Below, piece by piece: positions 12,827-13,000 of a stretch of 13,000 nucleotides of DNA; the stretch's first letter is position 1, and every line of letters begins with the position of its first letter. Below the pieces are notes generated by a model. That model was given only the letters and a program-made list of their open reading frames with translations, searched no databases and was not told where the DNA came from. The translations under genes were made by a program, and so were the position numbers. The DNA comes from CAZRUA01 sp964603125 (GTDB lineage: Bacteria > Bacteroidota > Bacteroidia > B-17B0 > Aurantibacillaceae). The stretch spans positions 1-13,000 of the forward strand of contig CAZRUA010000103.1 in NCBI GenBank assembly GCA_964603125.1, in the 5' to 3' direction.

Positions 12827-13000
12827 TTACTTGTTGATTACCAATTTAGAAACATTTGTTAAGCCATTGTTTTCAATAGCTACAAAATATACTCCATTCG
12901 TTAAATTTTCAATACTTAAACTGATGTTACTTCCATTTGCTTGAACATTTCTAGCCATTACTAGTTTACCAGAAACATCAGTAATAGAAACATTAACATC
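12827..13000 (-). CDS. C-terminal sorting domain of a type IX-secreted protein (partial)
   Basis: The last 57 residues of a protein whose gene enters from the right edge. The sequence has the type A T9SS sorting-domain pattern: VSITDVSGKLV, a short variable strand, ISLSIENLTNGVYFVAIEN, and a C-terminal VSKLVINK ending in lysine. This beta-sandwich tag targets proteins through the Bacteroidota Por/type IX machinery across the outer membrane and is normally removed at the surface. What the rest of the protein does cannot be seen. The stop codon lies 13 nt before a strong hairpin terminator. Confidence 0.9.
   Translation of the reverse strand, partial: DVNVSITDVSGKLVMARNVQANGSNISLSIENLTNGVYFVAIENNGLTNVSKLVINK

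Noticed and set aside
1..13000. CRISPR arrays, tRNA or rRNA genes, riboswitches
   Set aside because: No regularly spaced repeats, cloverleaf-like sequences or conserved rRNA stretches were seen.

Overview
This AT-rich window looks like chromosomal DNA from a member of the Bacteroidota. Several promoters fit that phylum's pattern, a TAnnTTTG -7 box with, in two cases, a TTG 19 nt upstream. The right edge encodes a type IX secretion C-terminal sorting domain, and the partial RpoD at the left edge has the short N-terminus typical of the phylum. I see no phage, insertion sequence, CRISPR array, rRNA or tRNA gene. No intergenic gap exceeds about 210 nt.

Left block (1-1863, minus strand): the start of the housekeeping sigma factor gene rpoD, preceded by an HtrA/DegP-type periplasmic serine protease with two PDZ domains. 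A clear promoter and an 11-bp-phased TTAACT triple repeat lie upstream of rpoD. A plus-strand operon follows at 1997-4535: a membrane-anchored lysine/glutamate-rich protein, diaminopimelate epimerase (dapF), an unrecognised protein with a possible His/Cys catalytic pair, and a RimJ/SpeG-like GNAT acetyltransferase. These genes abut or overlap.

Central block (4565-7208, plus strand): a compact five-gene arsenic-type operon behind one promoter/operator. It encodes ArsR, a DUF6428-like protein with a cysteine-rich tail, an ArsN1/phosphinothricin-type GNAT, a thioredoxin-type arsenate reductase, and an aquaporin-family channel. There is no ArsB or Acr3 pump. The layout suggests arsenate is reduced in the cytoplasm and the arsenite leaves through the channel, while the GNAT may deal with an organoarsenical and the cysteine-rich protein may bind As(III). 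This is the most interesting system in the window.

A minus-strand pair follows (7209-9695): a membrane-anchored Tim44/NTF2-like protein built as a tandem duplication with two zinc ribbons, and a DUF4349 lipoprotein with a C-terminal membrane helix. On the plus strand come an ACMSD-type amidohydrolase (kynurenine branch), an enoyl-CoA hydratase/isomerase family protein, and smpB (ribosome rescue) with a GTG start. smpB overlaps tail-to-tail with an OmpR-type response regulator whose receiver pocket is degenerate. The window ends in a hairpin terminator and the C-terminus of a T9SS-secreted protein.

Several starts were moved from the longest open frame to an internal ATG, because the longer frame began at TTG, began upstream of the promoter, or ran into the preceding gene.
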